Positions 53,356-62,168 of a stretch of DNA of 64,000 nucleotides are shown here, in pieces (position 1 is the first letter of the stretch; each line of letters begins with the position of its first letter). The translations under genes and the position numbers were made by a program. The DNA lies in assembly GCF_050433385.1 (NCBI RefSeq), contig NZ_JBNPXI010000010.1, positions 62,001-126,000 on the forward strand. Reading direction: 5' to 3'. Source of the stretch: Brassicibacter mesophilus. GTDB taxonomy: Bacteria; Bacillota; Clostridia; Tissierellales; Proteiniboraceae. The notes below the pieces were generated by a model. The model saw only the letters and a list, made by a program, of their open reading frames with translations. It had not been told where the DNA came from and ran no database searches.

Positions 53356-54687
53356 ATGGATTTGTTTAGTTTTAATGCTGAAAACAATTTAAAAAAATCT
53401 GCTCCTTTAGCTGATAGACTAAGACCTATTTCATTAAGTGAATTTGTTGGACAAGAACATATAATCGGGAAGGATAAATTGCTTTATAGAGCAATTAAAG
53501 CTGATAAACTTAGCTCTATACTTTTATATGGACCGCCTGGAACCGGTAAGACTACATTAGCAAAGATAATTGCAAACACGACTAAAATGTATTTTGAGCA
53601 ATTGAATGCTGTTACTGCTGGTGTAAAGGATATAAGAGAAATTATTGATAAAGCAAAAAACAGCTTAGGAATGTATAACAAACGAACTATATTGTTTGTA
53701 GACGAAATACATAGATTTAACAAAGGTCAACAAGATGCGCTTCTTCCTTATGTTGAAAACGGAACAATAATACTAATTGGAGCGACAACTGAAAATCCTT
53801 ATTTTGAGGTTAACAAGGCTTTAATATCTCGCTCCATGGTTTTCAAGCTTGAATCACTAAACAGTATACAGATAAGAAAGATAATTGATAGAGCAGTATC
53901 TGATCAAGAAAAAGGATTAGGAATGTTTGATGTAGATATTGATGAAGAAGCTATAGATCACTTAGTAAATATAAGCAACGGTGATGCAAGGATTGCATTA
54001 AATGGATTAGAAATAGGAGTGCTTACTACACCTCCTAATAATGAAGGAAAAATCAGAATAACATTAGATGTGGCTCAAGAATGTGTACAGCAAAGAGCTA
54101 TAAAATATGAGAAGAATGGTGATGAACATTATGATACTATTTCTGCATTTATAAAGAGTATGAGAGGGTCAGATCCTGATGCAGCACTGTATTGGCTTGC
54201 AAAAATGATATATGCTGGAGAAGATCCAAAGTTTATAGCTAGAAGGATAATCATATGTGCTTCAGAAGATGTTGGAAATGCAGATCCGCAGGCACTTAAT
54301 ATAGCTACATCAGCCTTTGAAGCAGTTAATTTTATTGGGATGCCAGAAGGTAGAATTCCATTAGCACAAGCAGCAGTTTATGTGGCCTGTGCACCTAAAA
54401 GCAACGCAAGCTATAAGGGTATTGATAAAGCTTTACAGGATATAGAGAAAATACAGACTGGGCAGGTTCCAATACATTTGAAAGATGCAAGTTACAAAGG
54501 AGCATCGAAGTTTGGTCATGGCAAGGGGTATCTATATCCGCATGATTATCAAAACAATTATATACATCAGCAGTATCTTCCAGAAGAACTCATTGGAGTT
54601 AAATATTATAATCCTACTAATAACGGATATGAAAAGGATATTAAAGAAAGAATAGAGCGACTAAAACATATAGATTCTGAGCAGTAG
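53356..54687 (+). CDS. rarA: replication-associated recombination ATPase RarA
   Basis: A 443-residue clamp-loader-like AAA+ protein. PLADRLRPISLSEFVGQEH starts it, Walker A is GPPGTGKTT, Walker B is LFVDEIHRF and the sensor is GATTENPYFEVN. The C-terminal tetramerisation domain includes RIIICASEDVGNADPQAL. RarA (MgsA) acts at stalled replication forks. It is monocistronic with its own terminator. Confidence 0.97.
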   Translation: MDLFSFNAENNLKKSAPLADRLRPISLSEFVGQEHIIGKDKLLYRAIKADKLSSILLYGPPGTGKTTLAKIIANTTKMYFEQLNAVTAGVKDIREIIDKAKNSLGMYNKRTILFVDEIHRFNKGQQDALLPYVENGTIILIGATTENPYFEVNKALISRSMVFKLESLNSIQIRKIIDRAVSDQEKGLGMFDVDIDEEAIDHLVNISNGDARIALNGLEIGVLTTPPNNEGKIRITLDVAQECVQQRAIKYEKNGDEHYDTISAFIKSMRGSDPDAALYWLAKMIYAGEDPKFIARRIIICASEDVGNADPQALNIATSAFEAVNFIGMPEGRIPLAQAAVYVACAPKSNASYKGIDKALQDIEKIQTGQVPIHLKDASYKGASKFGHGKGYLYPHDYQNNYIHQQYLPEELIGVKYYNPTNNGYEKDIKERIERLKHIDSEQ

Positions 54688-54716
54688 AACTGGGTAAATA
54701 ATACATTAATATATTT

Positions 54717-54748
54717 CGACAAAACTATTGACGTTTTGTCGTTTTTTT
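54717..54748 (+). terminator. terminator of rarA
   Basis: CGACAAAAC (54717-54725), 7-nt loop, GTTTTGTCG (54733-54741), then seven T. The left arm, read with TTT before it, is also a perfect Spo0A box in reverse orientation (TTCGACAAAA). Confidence 0.93.
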
Positions 54749-54792
54749 GTTATTTTTTTATAGTTGTGTAAATTTATATTAGGGGGTTATTT

Positions 54793-55407
54793 ATGAATAA
54801 TAGTCAAACACAGAATGTAAAAATTACTAATGCAGATCCTTCAGCTATTGGCTTATTTGGACTTGCGATGGTTACTCTAGTAGCATCATCACAGAAACTA
54901 GGGTTAACTCAAGGATTATCGATGGTGATACCTTGGGCTATATTCTTAGGTGCATTTGCACAATTATTTGCGTGTATTAACGATTCGAAGCGCAATAATG
55001 TTTTTGGGACTACTGCTTTTGGAGGATATGCTTTTTTTTGGTTTGGAGTAGGTACTTCTTGGTTAATTAAACTTGGATTTTTTGGAGAGTCTTTAGCATC
55101 TAATGCTGATATGAAACAGCTTGGCTTCGCATTCATTGGTTACTTAATATTTTCAATCTATATGACAATCGGTGCTATGGAAACTCATAAAGTTCTATTT
55201 GTAATATTCTTTTTGATAGATTTACTTTTTATAGGACTATCCCTTAGCTCGTTTGATATAATGTATGAATTTTCGCATAAACTTGCTGCCATTTCTGAAT
55301 TATGTATTGCAATAGTATCATTTTATGGCTCAGCAGCAGCTGTATTAAATTCACATTTTAATAAAGAGTTTTTGCCAGTTGGAAAACCATTTGGTATATT
55401 CAAATAA
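54793..55407 (+). CDS. acetate uptake transporter (SatP/YaaH family)
   Basis: A 204-residue membrane protein with six membrane segments. NADPSAIGLFGLAMVTLVAS is the variant of the NPAPLGL motif of the AceTr/SatP/GPR1 family. These proteins move acetate or succinate with protons. In an organism that makes acetate from amino acids it may release or re-import acetate. A terminator follows. Confidence 0.9.
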   Translation: MNNSQTQNVKITNADPSAIGLFGLAMVTLVASSQKLGLTQGLSMVIPWAIFLGAFAQLFACINDSKRNNVFGTTAFGGYAFFWFGVGTSWLIKLGFFGESLASNADMKQLGFAFIGYLIFSIYMTIGAMETHKVLFVIFFLIDLLFIGLSLSSFDIMYEFSHKLAAISELCIAIVSFYGSAAAVLNSHFNKEFLPVGKPFGIFK

Positions 55408-55420
55408 CATATATAATTTG

Positions 55421-55447
55421 GGAGGTGAGATTTCACTTCCTTTTTTA
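55421..55447 (+). terminator. terminator of the acetate transporter gene
   Basis: GGAGGTGA (55421-55428) pairs with TCACTTCC (55433-55440), including one G-U pair, and TTTTTTATTT follows. Confidence 0.82.
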
Positions 55448-55585
55448 TTTATTCAAATTATTATATTTTTTGTAACCAAGTCATAAGAAAAGAATAATAT
55501 AAATAATAGAACATAATATTTGTAAATTTTAACTTGGCATTTATAATACAGAAAACAATTATTATAAAAATAAGGGGGTGAAAAT

Positions 55586-56410
55586 ATGATACGGCTTAGC
55601 GGTGAACAAGCAGATGGAATCAAACTCGAATATGGAAAACCTAAGTATGTAGATTGTGTACCGAAAAAAAGTTATAGTCCTGAAGTTGTAAGCGGAATTG
55701 TTGACTGCTGCGTAAATAAACAAGTTGAAATAACAGGATTGACTTCTGGTGTAATAGCAAAAATATCTGTAGTACTTGCTCAATTTACAGTACAGCTCAA
55801 TATACACTCTTCAGTTAATCTTCCAGATTATATTAAAGAAGTAAAAGACATTAAGAAAAAAATAAAGGTTTCTCAATGTTGCTTACTACAAGATACAAAT
55901 ATGCTTTTTATAAAAGGAACTATACGTAAAGAAATTGATTATTCGACAAAGTCAAATAAAGACAGTAGTATTGAATGTGGAGATGTTCAGCACTGTACAG
56001 TTGATATTCCTTTTAAATGTACAACTCCAGTAATATTTAATGGTATTGAGCCAGAATCTGTTGTAGCAAGTAATGTTAAAGAGTTTGAATTTTTTAAGAA
56101 AAATAATTTAATAGCTAAAGATGTTAATGAAGAAGATGAGATGTATTGTGATGGATTTACTGAAGTAAGTAGAGTCAGTAATGAATACTATAATGAAGTA
56201 CCGTATTGCGAATTAGTAAGTAGTAAGATGGTGGAGCATGATGAATGTATTAAGTCTAGCGATAAAAGCAACTTATTAGGAGATAAAAAGAAAGGAGAAT
56301 ATAAGATACTTGAAGAAAAGGGAGTTTTATATTTGACTTTAAAAATATTACAAAATCGGCAGGTAGCAATACCACCATCAATTATAATATGTGATCATGA
56401 AGATAAATAG
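55586..56410 (+). CDS. CsxC-like/SPOCS-domain spore-coat protein, copy 1
   Basis: A 274-residue protein of unknown biochemical role with several Cys residues. The segment around residues 50-110 (VEITGLTSGVIAKISVVLAQ, then MLFIKGTIRKEIDYST) resembles the SPOCS/DUF3794 domain and the CsxC exosporium family of clostridia. It has a copy 124 bp downstream with similar architecture; a rough eye alignment suggests nearly half of residues match. It has no signal peptide. A spore surface location is inferred from the family. The ribosome binding site is GGGGGTG. Confidence 0.62.
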   Translation: MIRLSGEQADGIKLEYGKPKYVDCVPKKSYSPEVVSGIVDCCVNKQVEITGLTSGVIAKISVVLAQFTVQLNIHSSVNLPDYIKEVKDIKKKIKVSQCCLLQDTNMLFIKGTIRKEIDYSTKSNKDSSIECGDVQHCTVDIPFKCTTPVIFNGIEPESVVASNVKEFEFFKKNNLIAKDVNEEDEMYCDGFTEVSRVSNEYYNEVPYCELVSSKMVEHDECIKSSDKSNLLGDKKKGEYKILEEKGVLYLTLKILQNRQVAIPPSIIICDHEDK

Positions 56411-56476
56411 AAAATACTTATAATATTTTTCAAAAAAGTTAGTAACTAAATTTGGACACCTGAATACTATGTACTA

Positions 56477-56507
56477 GGATATAGGACTAGGTATCTAGTC
56501 AATATCC
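56477..56507 (+). repeat. stem-loop before the second CsxC-like gene
   Basis: GGATAT (56477-56482) faces ATATCC (56502-56507), and ACTAG (56486-56490) faces CTAGT (56495-56499) around GTAT. This compact hairpin ends 14 nt before the AGGAGG ribosome binding site and may stabilise the mRNA. Confidence 0.6.
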
Positions 56508-56533
56508 GAGTAAATAGTACAGGAGGTAAATTT

Positions 56534-57349
56534 ATGTCATATAGTAATCAATACGGTGTAAAAATTGCTTATGGTAAGCCACAAGCTGTAGTTGATAGTA
56601 AATGTGTTAAATCAGTATGTACAGATGTAACTGGAGGAACTCTAGAAACTTGTGTAAACGAAAAAGTTGATATATCAGGATTATCTTCCGGAGTAGTAGC
56701 GAAGATTCCAGTAGTGCTTGCTGAACTCACACTTCAAATAAATGTAGATTCTATAATAGATCTACCAGAATATGCTTATGAGATAAAAGATATAAAGAAA
56801 CACTTAAAAGTAACTCAATGTCTTTTAATACAAAATACTAACATGTTATTTATAAAAGGGTTTGTTAGAAAGAATATTCAATATGCAACTCGTTCATGTT
56901 CAAATGAAAAAGGGTTCTGCGGAGATATAAAGCATTGTACTATTGACGTACCATTCAGATGCACAACACCTATTACTTTTAATGGAATCGCTCCCGCTCC
57001 AATAGTTAATAGAACTTCATCAGAATTTGAATATTTAAGAGAGCAAAATGTATTTGGCCCAGAGTTTGCAGAAAAGGATAAGCTGTTGTCAGGAGACTTA
57101 TCAGAATTTAATCAAGTAAGTACTGAATATTTTAATGAACTACCTTTCTGTGAATTGATTAGCAGCAAAATTGTAGAATTTGATGAATTTCTAAATCCTA
57201 CACGTCCTAAAGGTGTAACAGTTCCATTCGAAGAAAAGCAGTTCAGAAAAATAGAAGAAAAAATGGTAATATTCCTAACTCTTAAGTTACTTCAAAAACG
57301 CCAAGTAGCAGTGCCGCCAGCAGCAGTTAGTCCTATTGTAGACTGTTAG
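56534..57349 (+). CDS. CsxC-like/SPOCS-domain spore-coat protein, copy 2
   Basis: A 271-residue paralogue of the preceding gene. It keeps VAKIPVVLAELTLQI, MLFIKGFVRKNIQYATRS and the conserved DVPFRCTTPITFNGI, and ends in KRQVAVPPA. Cys residues in CGDIKHC are conserved with copy 1 and could form crosslinks in the spore coat. It has its own leader with a hairpin and a strong AGGAGG. A convergent terminator follows. Confidence 0.62.
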   Translation: MSYSNQYGVKIAYGKPQAVVDSKCVKSVCTDVTGGTLETCVNEKVDISGLSSGVVAKIPVVLAELTLQINVDSIIDLPEYAYEIKDIKKHLKVTQCLLIQNTNMLFIKGFVRKNIQYATRSCSNEKGFCGDIKHCTIDVPFRCTTPITFNGIAPAPIVNRTSSEFEYLREQNVFGPEFAEKDKLLSGDLSEFNQVSTEYFNELPFCELISSKIVEFDEFLNPTRPKGVTVPFEEKQFRKIEEKMVIFLTLKLLQKRQVAVPPAAVSPIVDC

Positions 57350-57369
57350 GAGTATTAATTTTAATTAAT

Positions 57370-57403
57370 AAGAACATCTGGACTTATGAGTCCAGATGTT
57401 CTT
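57370..57403. terminator. bidirectional terminator
   Basis: AAGAACATCTGGACT (57370-57384) and AGTCCAGATGTTCTT (57389-57403) form a perfect 15-bp stem with a TATG loop. It lies between convergent genes and has T-rich tails on both strands. Confidence 0.92.
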
Positions 57404-57416
57404 ATTTGTAACTCGC

Positions 57417-58208
57417 TTATATGTTATGTCTTTTTTCTTCTAAGCTTTTCTTAATATCTTTTAAGATATGATTAAATCTTTTTGACTTCAAATTTGGAAA
57501 TGCATTAAGAATTCTTGAGTGATTAAGAACTTTTTTATTTATCAAATATTGATATTTATTTTTTAGTTCATCTAGCTTAAATTCTATTTCCACAGCTCTT
57601 TCTGAAGTTGCTCCCTTTAGCTTTATAAGCTTAGATTTTAATTCATTATGCAAAAAGTGTATTTGTTTTAAGCGAGAGTTTAAGCCAACAACTGATATTA
57701 CAGATATTGTTAAATCAAATATGAAATAAGAGAATATAATATAAATAAGTACTATACCAATTTTAAAAGGCATTAGTGAAACTAATAAATTTATGTATGG
57801 ATGAATTATTTTTATTACAACCAGTGAAGCTGCTCCCCAGATGAGGGAAAATTCTAAACATATCCTTCCTTTTATATTGAATTTTTTATCAGTATAATCC
57901 CACCAAACACTGCTAAACGCTTGTTCTAGTATAAATCCTGTAAAATATTCAAGAACTGAAGTCAATGCAACTGAGCCAATGAACAAAGAAAAGAGATCGT
58001 CTTTAACTGGATTTAACAACACAATAAGCATTAATGCTCCAAATCCATATATAGGGCAAAATGGTCCATTTAAAAAACCTCTATTTACAAAGTATTTTTT
58101 ATTAATTGTTGCGTAGATTGTTTCTAGGCACCATCCTAAAAATGCATAAACAACAAAATAATTAAACAGATCATATGTCCTAAAACCAAACAATGTAATA
58201 TTTGACAT
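57417..58208 (-). CDS. PF06541-type putative ABC-transporter membrane protein
   Basis: A 263-residue membrane protein with about five to six hydrophobic segments. FLGWCLETIYATINKKYFVNR, NGPFCPIYGFGAL and WWDYTDKKFNIKGRICLEFS are the family signature of PF06541 (ABC_trans_CmpB). The C-terminal 90 residues are charged and form a coiled-coil. No ATPase gene is nearby, so transport is unproven. GGAGG (58218-58214 on this strand) positions ATG 58208; a further ATG at 58226 has no ribosome binding site. Confidence 0.85.
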   Translation of the reverse strand: MSNITLFGFRTYDLFNYFVVYAFLGWCLETIYATINKKYFVNRGFLNGPFCPIYGFGALMLIVLLNPVKDDLFSLFIGSVALTSVLEYFTGFILEQAFSSVWWDYTDKKFNIKGRICLEFSLIWGAASLVVIKIIHPYINLLVSLMPFKIGIVLIYIIFSYFIFDLTISVISVVGLNSRLKQIHFLHNELKSKLIKLKGATSERAVEIEFKLDELKNKYQYLINKKVLNHSRILNAFPNLKSKRFNHILKDIKKSLEEKRHNI

Positions 58209-58356
58209 ATTATCCTCCTTTAACATTTGTTAGTTATATCGACATAGTATAAATACTCACATAATATATTATATGAGCAATAATAAAATATGTATATAGA
58301 TAAGAAGAAGTTCTTTATAATTTTTAATGAATTGGGAAATATATGTATAATAGTAT

Positions 58357-58385
58357 TTGACAAAACTAATTTTCAATATTATAAT
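58357..58385 (+). promoter_or_regulatory. sigma-A promoter of the asnS T-box transcript
   Basis: TTGACA (58357-58362), 17 bp, TATAAT (58380-58385): a full consensus promoter. The remainder of the gap 58209-58356 shows nothing else. Confidence 0.88.
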
Positions 58386-58407
58386 AGTCATTAATATAGC
58401 TAATTTA

Positions 58408-58672
58408 AAGACAATGAAGAGAAGAGTAGATATGGAAGGTAGTTTAAGCGAGTTGGTGATAGTGCAAGACCAATACGAGATCTATATTGAAGAACATCTC
58501 GGAGTTTCTAACCGAAATCAATTTGAAAGTAGGCTTAGACGGAGTCACACCGTTAAATAGTGAGCAGTATAAATTATTGTACTGTTAATGAGCTGGTCAT
58601 TTTGTGACAATTAGGGTGGTACCGCGAAACATAGTCTTTCGTCCCTTTATAGGAGATGATAGGCTTTTTTTT
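58408..58672 (+). promoter_or_regulatory. T-box riboswitch for asparaginyl-tRNA
   Basis: The T-box motif AGGGTGGTACCGCG lies at 58613-58626. Upstream, GAAGAACATCTCGGAG has the layout of a specifier loop, with AAC (58493-58495, Asn) as the codon. Downstream, AGTCTTTCGTC and GATGATAGGCT form the terminator stem followed by eight T (58665-58672). Uncharged tRNA-Asn would stabilise the antiterminator and switch on asnS. The specifier reading is by pattern and was not folded. Confidence 0.9.
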
Positions 58673-58735
58673 ATTTCAAAAATTTTTTTGTAAAATTATA
58701 TAAAATATTAACAATAAATATGAGGAGGATAAATT

Positions 58736-60127
58736 ATGAAGACAGTATTAGTAAAAGAGATTTACAGAGAACAAGAAAAGTTTGTAGATCAGACAATTAT
58801 GATTGCGGGATGGATAAGAACTATTAGAAACTCAAAAACATTTGGATTTATAGAAATTAATGACGGAAGCTTTTTTAAGAATATCCAAGTTGTTTTTGAT
58901 GACAGTTTAGAGAATTTTTCAGATATTACAAAGCTATCGATAAGTTCTGCGATTGTGGTAGAAGGAAAACTTGAACTAACTCCAGGTGCTAAACAACCAT
59001 TTGAGATTAAAGCAGTTAAAATCCAGGTTGAAGGTGAATCAAGCAACGAATATCCTCTACAGAAGAAAAGACATACATTTGAATACTTAAGAACTATAGC
59101 TCATTTAAGACCTAGAAGTAATACATTTTCTGCAGTATTTAGAGTTAGATCTTTAGCTGCATATGCAATACACAAATTTTTTCAGGACAGAGGTTTTGTA
59201 TATGTACACACTCCAATAATTACAGGAAGTGATGCTGAAGGAGCTGGCGAAATGTTCAGAGTTTCGACTTTAGACCCAATGAACATGCCTAAAGATGATT
59301 CGGGAAGCATTGATTATTCAAAGGATTTCTTTGGAAAAGAAACTAATCTAACAGTTAGTGGCCAGCTTGAAGCAGAAACATATGCATTAGCTTTCAGAAA
59401 TGTGTACACTTTTGGGCCAACATTCAGAGCGGAAAACTCAAACACAGCTAGACATGCAGCAGAATTTTGGATGATAGAACCAGAAATAGCTTTTGCAGAT
59501 TTAAAAGATGACATGGAGCTAGCTGAAGATATGTTAAAATATATAATTAACTATGTCATGGAAAACGCGCCAGAAGAAATGGAATTCTTTAATTCATTTA
59601 TTGATAAAGGATTAATTGAGCGATTAAACAATATAGTAAATTCTGAATTTGGTCTAGTAACTTATACAGAAGCTATTGAGATACTTGAGAAGGTAAAAGA
59701 CAGATTTGAATATCCTGTTGAATGGGGATGTGACTTACAGACAGAGCATGAGAGATATTTGACCGAAGAAGTATTTAAAAAGCCTGTTTTTGTTACAGAC
59801 TATCCGAAGGAAATAAAAGCATTCTACATGAAATTAAATGATGATAATAAGACAGTAGCAGCAATGGATCTTCTTGTACCGGGAATAGGTGAGATAATTG
59901 GCGGAAGTCAGAGAGAAGACAGACTTGATTTATTAGAACAGAGAATGGAAGAGTCTGGTCTTGATAAAGAGGACTACTGGTGGTACTTAGATTTAAGAAA
60001 ATTTGGTGGAACAAAACATGCTGGATTTGGTTTAGGATTCGAAAGAGCCATAATGTATATTACAGGTATGGGAAATATAAGAGATGTAATTCCTTTCCCA
60101 AGGGCAGTAAAATCTGCTGAATTTTAA
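58736..60127 (+). CDS. asnS: asparaginyl-tRNA synthetase
   Basis: A 463-residue class II synthetase. The OB-fold anticodon-binding domain is at about 15-105 (IAGWIRTIRNSKTFGFIEIND). Motif 2 is FGPTFRAENSNTARHAAEFW and motif 3 is GFGLGFERAIMYITG. The AsnS-specific length and FR-E-NS motif separate it from AspS. It charges tRNA-Asn and is controlled by the upstream T-box. Confidence 0.97.
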   Translation: MKTVLVKEIYREQEKFVDQTIMIAGWIRTIRNSKTFGFIEINDGSFFKNIQVVFDDSLENFSDITKLSISSAIVVEGKLELTPGAKQPFEIKAVKIQVEGESSNEYPLQKKRHTFEYLRTIAHLRPRSNTFSAVFRVRSLAAYAIHKFFQDRGFVYVHTPIITGSDAEGAGEMFRVSTLDPMNMPKDDSGSIDYSKDFFGKETNLTVSGQLEAETYALAFRNVYTFGPTFRAENSNTARHAAEFWMIEPEIAFADLKDDMELAEDMLKYIINYVMENAPEEMEFFNSFIDKGLIERLNNIVNSEFGLVTYTEAIEILEKVKDRFEYPVEWGCDLQTEHERYLTEEVFKKPVFVTDYPKEIKAFYMKLNDDNKTVAAMDLLVPGIGEIIGGSQREDRLDLLEQRMEESGLDKEDYWWYLDLRKFGGTKHAGFGLGFERAIMYITGMGNIRDVIPFPRAVKSAEF

Positions 60128-60143
60128 AAACAGATAGTTATTA

Positions 60144-60175
60144 ACAAGACTGCTATGCTCTTTTAGCAGTCTTGT
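60144..60175 (+). terminator. hairpin after asnS
   Basis: ACAAGACTGCT (60144-60154) and AGCAGTCTTGT (60165-60175) form a perfect 11-bp stem with a 10-nt loop. The T-run is weak. Confidence 0.75.
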
Positions 60176-60226
60176 ATTACTTAAAATAAAATGTAATTAA
60201 TAAATAATAATATTGAGGGTGGTTTC

Positions 60227-60898
60227 ATGAGTAGAATAGGGATGCAGATAAAACAAATTAGAGCAAAAAAAGGAATAACTCAGAAGCAGTTAGCTAAAAA
60301 ATTAGGTGTGTCAGATAAGTATATTGATGAAGTAGAAATAGGAAAAAAAGTAATTAATGATGCTCTCATTAAGAAAATATCAAAGATACTTGAAGTAGAC
60401 ATAAATGATTCTATGATGTATGAAAGTGAAGATACTAAAAAAGAAAAAATAGTAAAAACAGAGTCTGCAAAGGTTAAGCAAGATAAGGATACTCAAGTGA
60501 TATGGAATGATGCATTTGCTTCAGTACTTAAGCAAGTCCCATTTTACAAATATACTCTAGACAAACCGATAAGTACAAGACAAATGCCGATAATATCAAA
60601 TAAGATAGAAGGATATAATAAAGACAAAGTGTTCTTTGTTGAGATAGAAGATGATGATATGTTAGGATTTAGAATTGCACAAGGAGATGTAGTGTTTTGC
60701 TATATGACACATGAACTAGAAAACAATGGAATTCATCTTGTTGAATACAATGAAAGAAGATGTATAAGACAAATAAAAAGACTAGATAGTGTAAATGCTT
60801 TACTTATTAGCAATAAAAACAGCTTAAAGACAGATACTGTTTCTATAAAAGATATAAAAATACTAGCTAAATTGATTAAACTTGAAATAAAGTTATAG
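60227..60898 (+). CDS. XRE-family regulator with an S24-like C-terminal domain
   Basis: A 223-residue protein. An N-terminal helix-turn-helix (about 6-60; KGITQKQLAKKLGVSDKYI) is followed by a linker and a C-terminal region resembling the LexA/CI S24 fold (DDDMLGFRIAQGDVVFCYM). The catalytic Ser of GDSM is replaced by Asp-Asp-Met, so self-cleavage is unlikely. The protein may bind DNA in response to another signal. It is not adjacent to phage genes. Targets are unknown. Confidence 0.8.
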   Translation: MSRIGMQIKQIRAKKGITQKQLAKKLGVSDKYIDEVEIGKKVINDALIKKISKILEVDINDSMMYESEDTKKEKIVKTESAKVKQDKDTQVIWNDAFASVLKQVPFYKYTLDKPISTRQMPIISNKIEGYNKDKVFFVEIEDDDMLGFRIAQGDVVFCYMTHELENNGIHLVEYNERRCIRQIKRLDSVNALLISNKNSLKTDTVSIKDIKILAKLIKLEIKL

Positions 60899-60969
60899 CA
60901 TATTAAAAAAAAATATCAAAATAGTAGAAATATGTTATAATGACATAGGAATCAATAAAAGGAGGAGAA

Positions 60970-61473
60970 ATGAAAGTGAAACTTTATAAAGAATGGACTG
61001 ACTTGGCATATAAAGAAAGAAATCAAAAAGAATATGATGAATTCTGGAATACATATCTTGAAGCTGAGAAGAATGTATATGAGAGTATTCTAAGTAATAA
61101 GGAAAGCGTTATAAGTGGAAAAATAAGCGACTTAGCAGAAAAATATAACATGGAACTAGTTAGCTATGCAGGTTTTCTTGATGGAATTAATACAAGCTTA
61201 ATAAATCCTATTGAACTTGAAGATATTGAAGAAGATGTTGAGATTAAGCTAGAAATTGACTTTGAAAAACTTTATTTCAATATGTTAAATGCGAAGGCTC
61301 CATGGCTTTATGAGCTTCCTCAATGGGAAGACATACTAGACGATGAGAAAAGAAAAGAAATAACTAAAGAATATAGAAGATCTAAAACTGTTATTAAAGG
61401 TGAGAAAATTGGAAGAAACGATCCATGTCCATGTGGTAGTGGGAAAAAATATAAGAAATGTTGTGGAAAATAA
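60970..61473 (+). CDS. SEC-C motif protein
   Basis: A 167-residue protein whose C-terminus is the SEC-C zinc motif (GRNDPCPCGSGKKYKKCCG, Cys-x-Cys ... Cys-Cys). The N-terminal 140 residues are acidic, helical and not otherwise assigned. The motif is shared with SecA, where it binds SecB or ribosomes, and with stand-alone proteins of unknown use. GGAGGAG sits before the ATG. Confidence 0.82.
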   Translation: MKVKLYKEWTDLAYKERNQKEYDEFWNTYLEAEKNVYESILSNKESVISGKISDLAEKYNMELVSYAGFLDGINTSLINPIELEDIEEDVEIKLEIDFEKLYFNMLNAKAPWLYELPQWEDILDDEKRKEITKEYRRSKTVIKGEKIGRNDPCPCGSGKKYKKCCGK

Positions 61474-61521
61474 TGCAACATCTCTTTAATAAGGATATAT
61501 AAACAAGAGGAGGTAGTGCTA

Positions 61522-62061
61522 ATGGTACAAAGAATTAAGGTTAACTTAGAAGTAATTGAAGCAATGCTTTATTTCTGGCAGTCAACTAGTGAAAGAGAAA
61601 AAGTTTCTGAAAAATTCATAAATGATGTAACGAATATGTCAGGGTTAACATTAGCATATGATGATGAATTTGATGCAGAATCTGTTAGAAGAGCATTAAG
61701 TGCTGTAACAAACAGAGAACCTTTTTCAAGTAAAAATCGAAAAGAAGGAAGATTCTGGAACAATAATCTTTGGATGATGGAAGATTTAAGCTATACTGAT
61801 GCAATGGTACAGCCTCTTAAAAAGCTAAACCTAGATGCCATCATTGATGAAGTAAATAAGCTAGAAGGAAGTTCTAAGTATGATGCTGTTGAAGTTGTTT
61901 TTTCTCCACTTCACATAGATGAATATTTAATAGTTGACAATAAGCTTATTATCAATTTCTTTAGAGTAAAGCCTAGCTTTACTGATGAAAAAACTCTTAT
62001 AGGTGATATAGAGATAACTGAGTTTATAAAGCAGAAAATTGAAGAGTTGTTAAATAAATAA
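61522..62061 (+). CDS. conserved hypothetical protein
   Basis: A 179-residue acidic soluble protein without membrane segments. Segments such as EAMLYFWQSTSEREKVSEKF and EGRFWNNNLWMMEDL are notable for Trp residues. I do not recognise the family with confidence. An in-frame GTG at 61516 lies against GAGGAGGT, so ATG 61522 is the better start. It is 48 nt after the SEC-C gene, perhaps in the same transcript, and is followed by a clear terminator. Confidence 0.75.
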   Translation: MVQRIKVNLEVIEAMLYFWQSTSEREKVSEKFINDVTNMSGLTLAYDDEFDAESVRRALSAVTNREPFSSKNRKEGRFWNNNLWMMEDLSYTDAMVQPLKKLNLDAIIDEVNKLEGSSKYDAVEVVFSPLHIDEYLIVDNKLIINFFRVKPSFTDEKTLIGDIEITEFIKQKIEELLNK

Positions 62062-62076
62062 TACATGCATAAAGAG

Positions 62077-62110
62077 AACAGCAAACAGAAAAAAAAGTTT
62101 GCTGTTTTTT
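62077..62110 (+). terminator. terminator after the hypothetical gene
   Basis: AACAGCAAAC (62077-62086) and GTTTGCTGTT (62097-62106) form a perfect 10-bp stem, followed by a T-run. Confidence 0.92.
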
Positions 62111-62168
62111 AATATAAATACTAATTAAAAGAAATGGTATTTTATTATTTTTGCTTTCATATTATTTA

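Noticed and set aside
54715..54725. Perfect Spo0A box (TTCGACAAAA) before the acetate transporter gene
   Set aside because: The bases are one arm of the rarA terminator and no promoter is evident around it, so the match is more likely incidental.
58357..58560. 67-codon ORF before asnS
   Set aside because: It starts within the -35 region and lies in the T-box leader, which explains this sequence.
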